Part shown: positions 6,419-7,739 of the stretch, piece by piece
Position numbering within the stretch: the first letter of the stretch is position 1
Layout: each line of letters starts with the position of its first letter
DNA from: Ramlibacter sp.
GTDB lineage: Bacteria; Pseudomonadota; Gammaproteobacteria; Burkholderiales; Burkholderiaceae_C
NCBI GenBank assembly: GCA_023701085.1
Contig: JAMPXR010000114.1
Coordinates: 1 to 7,739 of the forward strand
Direction of reading: 5' to 3'
Length of the DNA: 7,739 nucleotides
Position numbers and translations under genes: made by a program
The notes under the pieces: generated by a model
What the model was told of the DNA's origin: nothing
What the model saw: the letters and a program-made list of their open reading frames with translations, nothing else
Database searches by the model: none

Positions 6419-6951
6419 GGCTGCCCCGTTCTTTCCGCCTGGATCGCCAGCGCGTTCTCCAGGATGCGCCGCAGGAAGCCCTTGAGCATTTCCCACTCAT
6501 CCAGCGAGAACCCGCGCATGTGTGCGTTGTGCACACCGCACAACACGGCGGGAAGTTTTGTCGCGGCCGCCCGGCCTTCCTCGGTCAGTTCCAGGTTGAC
6601 CACGCGGCGGTCCTGGTTCGAGCGCACCCGGCGTACCAGTCCCTTGGCCTCGAGCCGGTCCAGCAGCCGGGTCATGCCGCCCGCATCCAGCATGCATTCG
6701 CGCGCGAGTTCGGCCACCGTCGATGCGCGGCCCATGGAGAGTTTCAGCAGCGGCACCCACTGCGCATTCGTCAGCCCGTTGGGTTCGAGCTCGCGCTCGA
6801 CCTCGAGCGATACCGTGGCCAGGATGCGGCGCATCAGATAGCCCACGCTGTCCTCCGGCCGGTAATTCTCGGGATGATAGAAGACGGGCGCCGCCGGCGC
6901 GCGGGCGCGGCGCGATGCGCGGGGCGGGTGTCGGACGGCCTTTGCGGGCAT
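6415..6951 (-). CDS. MarR family transcriptional regulator of the emrAB efflux operon
   Basis: A 178-residue winged-helix repressor. After an Arg/Ala/Pro-rich N-terminal tail (1-24), helix 1 begins near VGYLMRRILATVSLEVEREL (36-55). LTNAQWVPLLKL (60-71) matches the family 'LT..QW..L..L' block. AELARECMLDAGGMTRLLDR (80-99) is the helix-turn-helix with its recognition helix, and LEAKGLVRRVRSNQDRRVVN (100-119) gives the wing with its Asp-Arg-Arg tip. The C-terminal dimer helices run from about 147 to 170. MarR proteins usually repress and release DNA on binding phenolic or other small ligands. It heads the emrA-emrB cluster, so efflux control is the expected role. It may also act on the divergent ABC exporter. 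A near-perfect palindrome lies within its own promoter. No Shine-Dalgarno precedes the ATG, which fits a leaderless mRNA. Confidence 0.93.
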   Translation of the reverse strand: MPAKAVRHPPRASRRARAPAAPVFYHPENYRPEDSVGYLMRRILATVSLEVERELEPNGLTNAQWVPLLKLSMGRASTVAELARECMLDAGGMTRLLDRLEAKGLVRRVRSNQDRRVVNLELTEEGRAAATKLPAVLCGVHNAHMRGFSLDEWEMLKGFLRRILENALAIQAERTGQP

Positions 6952-6957
6952 CAGCGC

Positions 6958-6986
6958 ATATTATTTGTCTAGGCAAATAGTGTCAA
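6958..6986 (-). promoter_or_regulatory. marR-emrAB promoter (TTGACA, 17-bp spacer, TAATAT)
   Basis: On the minus strand, TTGACA (6986-6981) is a perfect sigma-70 -35 element. A 17-base spacer leads to TAATAT (6963-6958), a 4-of-6 -10 match; an overlapping AATAAT (6965-6960) matches 5 of 6 but with a 15-base spacer. GCGCTG then precedes the marR ATG directly, so transcription should start within a base or two of the A of the ATG. Confidence 0.75.
6962..6979. promoter_or_regulatory. Putative MarR operator, 18-bp palindrome inside the promoter spacer
   Basis: TATTTGTCTAGGCAAATA is a dyad with 8 of 9 base pairs matched around a CTAG core; the only break is T6968 against G6973. Size and symmetry are typical of MarR-family operators. 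It fills the space between the -35 and -10 elements of marR, so a bound dimer would block polymerase. Binding by this MarR is inferred from position. Confidence 0.7.
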
Positions 6987-6994
6987 GTCGGTGT

Positions 6995-7020
6995 TTGCGC
7001 CGGCAATCGTTGAGTACACT
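6995..7020 (+). promoter_or_regulatory. Possible promoter and weak second dyad for the divergent ABC exporter
   Basis: TACACT (7015-7020) is a 4-of-6 -10 match located 6 bases before the ABC exporter ATG; the -35 at the matching distance (TGTTTG, 6992-6997) is poor. A short dyad TTGC-GCCG-GCAA (6995-7006) resembles the inner TTGT/GCAA of the main palindrome, with its centre 30 bp away, about three helical turns. It could be a secondary MarR site touching this promoter. The evidence is weak. Confidence 0.3.
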
Positions 7021-7026
7021 TCGCCG

Positions 7027-7739
7027 ATGGCCTCCTCCGTGCAGAAAGCGTCGCCCCGCTCGCTCTCCGGACTGCTGCCGTTTCTGCGGCCGTACCGCGG
7101 CCGCATCGCGCTGGCCGCGCTGTTCCTGCTGCTCGCGGCCGCGGCGACGCTGGTCTTCCCGGTGTTCCTGCGCGGGCTCATCGACGGCGGCTTCTCGGCG
7201 GCGGACAAGGGCGCGCAGCTCATGGCCCTGCGGCGCCATTTCGTCGAGCTGTTCGCCGTGGCCGTCGCGCTCGGGCTGTTTTCGGCGGCGCGCTTCTACA
7301 CCGTGAGCTGGATCGGCGAGCGGGTGACCGCCGATCTGCGCGGCGCGGTGTACGCCCACGTGCTGGAGCAAAGCCCCGAGTTCTTCGAGACCACGCAGAC
7401 GGGCGAGGTGCTGTCGCGCCTGACCACCGACACGACGCTGGTGCAGACGGTGGTGGGCTCGTCGCTCAGCCTGGGTTTGCGCAACCTGGTGATGGGCGTG
7501 GGCGCGCTGGCCATGCTGGTGTGGACCAACCCCTATGTGATGACGCAGGTGCTGGGCATCCTCGTCGTGGTGGTGCTGCCCACCGCCTGGTTCGGGCGGC
7601 GGGTGCGCCGGCTGTCGCGCGCCAGCCAGGACCGGGTGGCCGACTCCAGCGCGATCGCGGCCGAGGTGCTGAACGCGATTCCAGTGGTCCAGAGCTACAC
7701 GGCCGAATCACGCGAGGCGGCGCGCTTCGACGCTTCCAC
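7027..7739 (+). CDS. ABC exporter half-transporter (MsbA-related), N-terminal part (truncated by window)
   Basis: An open frame from the ATG at 7027 to the window end gives the first 237 residues, all from the type-1 exporter transmembrane domain; the ATPase domain would follow outside. Hydrophobic helices appear near 27-48, 72-92, 148-167 and 171-189. The intracellular coupling segment FFETTQTGEVLSRLTTDT (119-136) is the classic exporter block between TM2 and TM3. RRLSRASQDRVADSSAIAAE (194-213) and PVVQSYTAE (219-227) also match MsbA-type proteins. It is likely an inner-membrane homodimer exporting lipids or hydrophobic compounds; the substrate cannot be read from this part. An upstream in-frame GTG at 6991 is possible, but the ATG matches the family N-terminus. 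No good Shine-Dalgarno is seen. Divergence from a marR-emrAB operon suggests, without proving, shared control. Confidence 0.88.
   Translation, partial: MASSVQKASPRSLSGLLPFLRPYRGRIALAALFLLLAAAATLVFPVFLRGLIDGGFSAADKGAQLMALRRHFVELFAVAVALGLFSAARFYTVSWIGERVTADLRGAVYAHVLEQSPEFFETTQTGEVLSRLTTDTTLVQTVVGSSLSLGLRNLVMGVGALAMLVWTNPYVMTQVLGILVVVVLPTAWFGRRVRRLSRASQDRVADSSAIAAEVLNAIPVVQSYTAESREAARFDAS

Noticed and set aside
5214..6485. A 423-codon open frame on the plus strand, antisense to emrA
   Set aside because: Its composition is that of an antisense shadow, and emrA on the other strand is conserved domain by domain.
1..7739. A mobile island, toxin-antitoxin, phage-defence or CRISPR system
   Set aside because: No transposase, integrase, tRNA, direct-repeat array or defence-type domain was found, and base composition looks uniform apart from the two AT-rich promoter spacers.

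Overview
The window is GC-rich, gene-dense chromosomal DNA, most likely from a betaproteobacterium of the Burkholderiales (Bordetella/Achromobacter-like). This placement rests on base composition, the protein families and the gene style; no taxonomic marker gene is present. I see no rRNA, tRNA, CRISPR array, insertion sequence or prophage, and no stretch over 300 bases without a gene.

Left block (1-1455): a truncated 2-oxoacid (indolepyruvate-type) ferredoxin oxidoreductase gene on the minus strand is divergent from an Lrp/AsnC-family regulator on the plus strand. The 99-bp AT-rich spacer between them holds two Lrp-box-like inverted repeats with centres 40 bp apart. The natural reading is a local aromatic or amino-acid-responsive regulator controlling an arylpyruvate-oxidising enzyme.

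Middle and right block (1499-6951, all minus strand): in transcription order these are a MarR-family regulator, an EmrA-type membrane fusion protein, an EmrB-type 14-helix MFS drug exporter, a TRAP-type (DctP) periplasmic binding protein with no TRAP permease genes in view, and a shikimate/quinate dehydrogenase (AroE family). The first three form a typical marR-emrAB efflux operon. The last two are a tight pair (9-bp gap) that may read through from emrB (79-bp gap, no terminator seen). A 24-codon micro-ORF bridges marR and emrA, overlapping the marR stop as GTGA and the emrA start as ATGA.

Right end (7027-7739): an ABC exporter half-transporter (MsbA-related), cut by the window end, diverges from marR. 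In the shared 75-bp promoter region a consensus TTGACA -35 and a TAATAT -10, 17 bp apart, point at marR. An 18-bp near-perfect palindrome fills the spacer, and the predicted start of transcription falls at or next to the marR ATG, so marR is probably autorepressed and translated from a leaderless mRNA.

Overall these are recognisable families in a plausible arrangement, and I do not see a wholly new system. The parts most worth a second look are the control architecture (operator inside the spacer, leaderless marR, coupled micro-ORF, paired Lrp boxes) and the pairing of an orphan TRAP receptor with a probably NAD-dependent hydroaromatic dehydrogenase beside an efflux operon.
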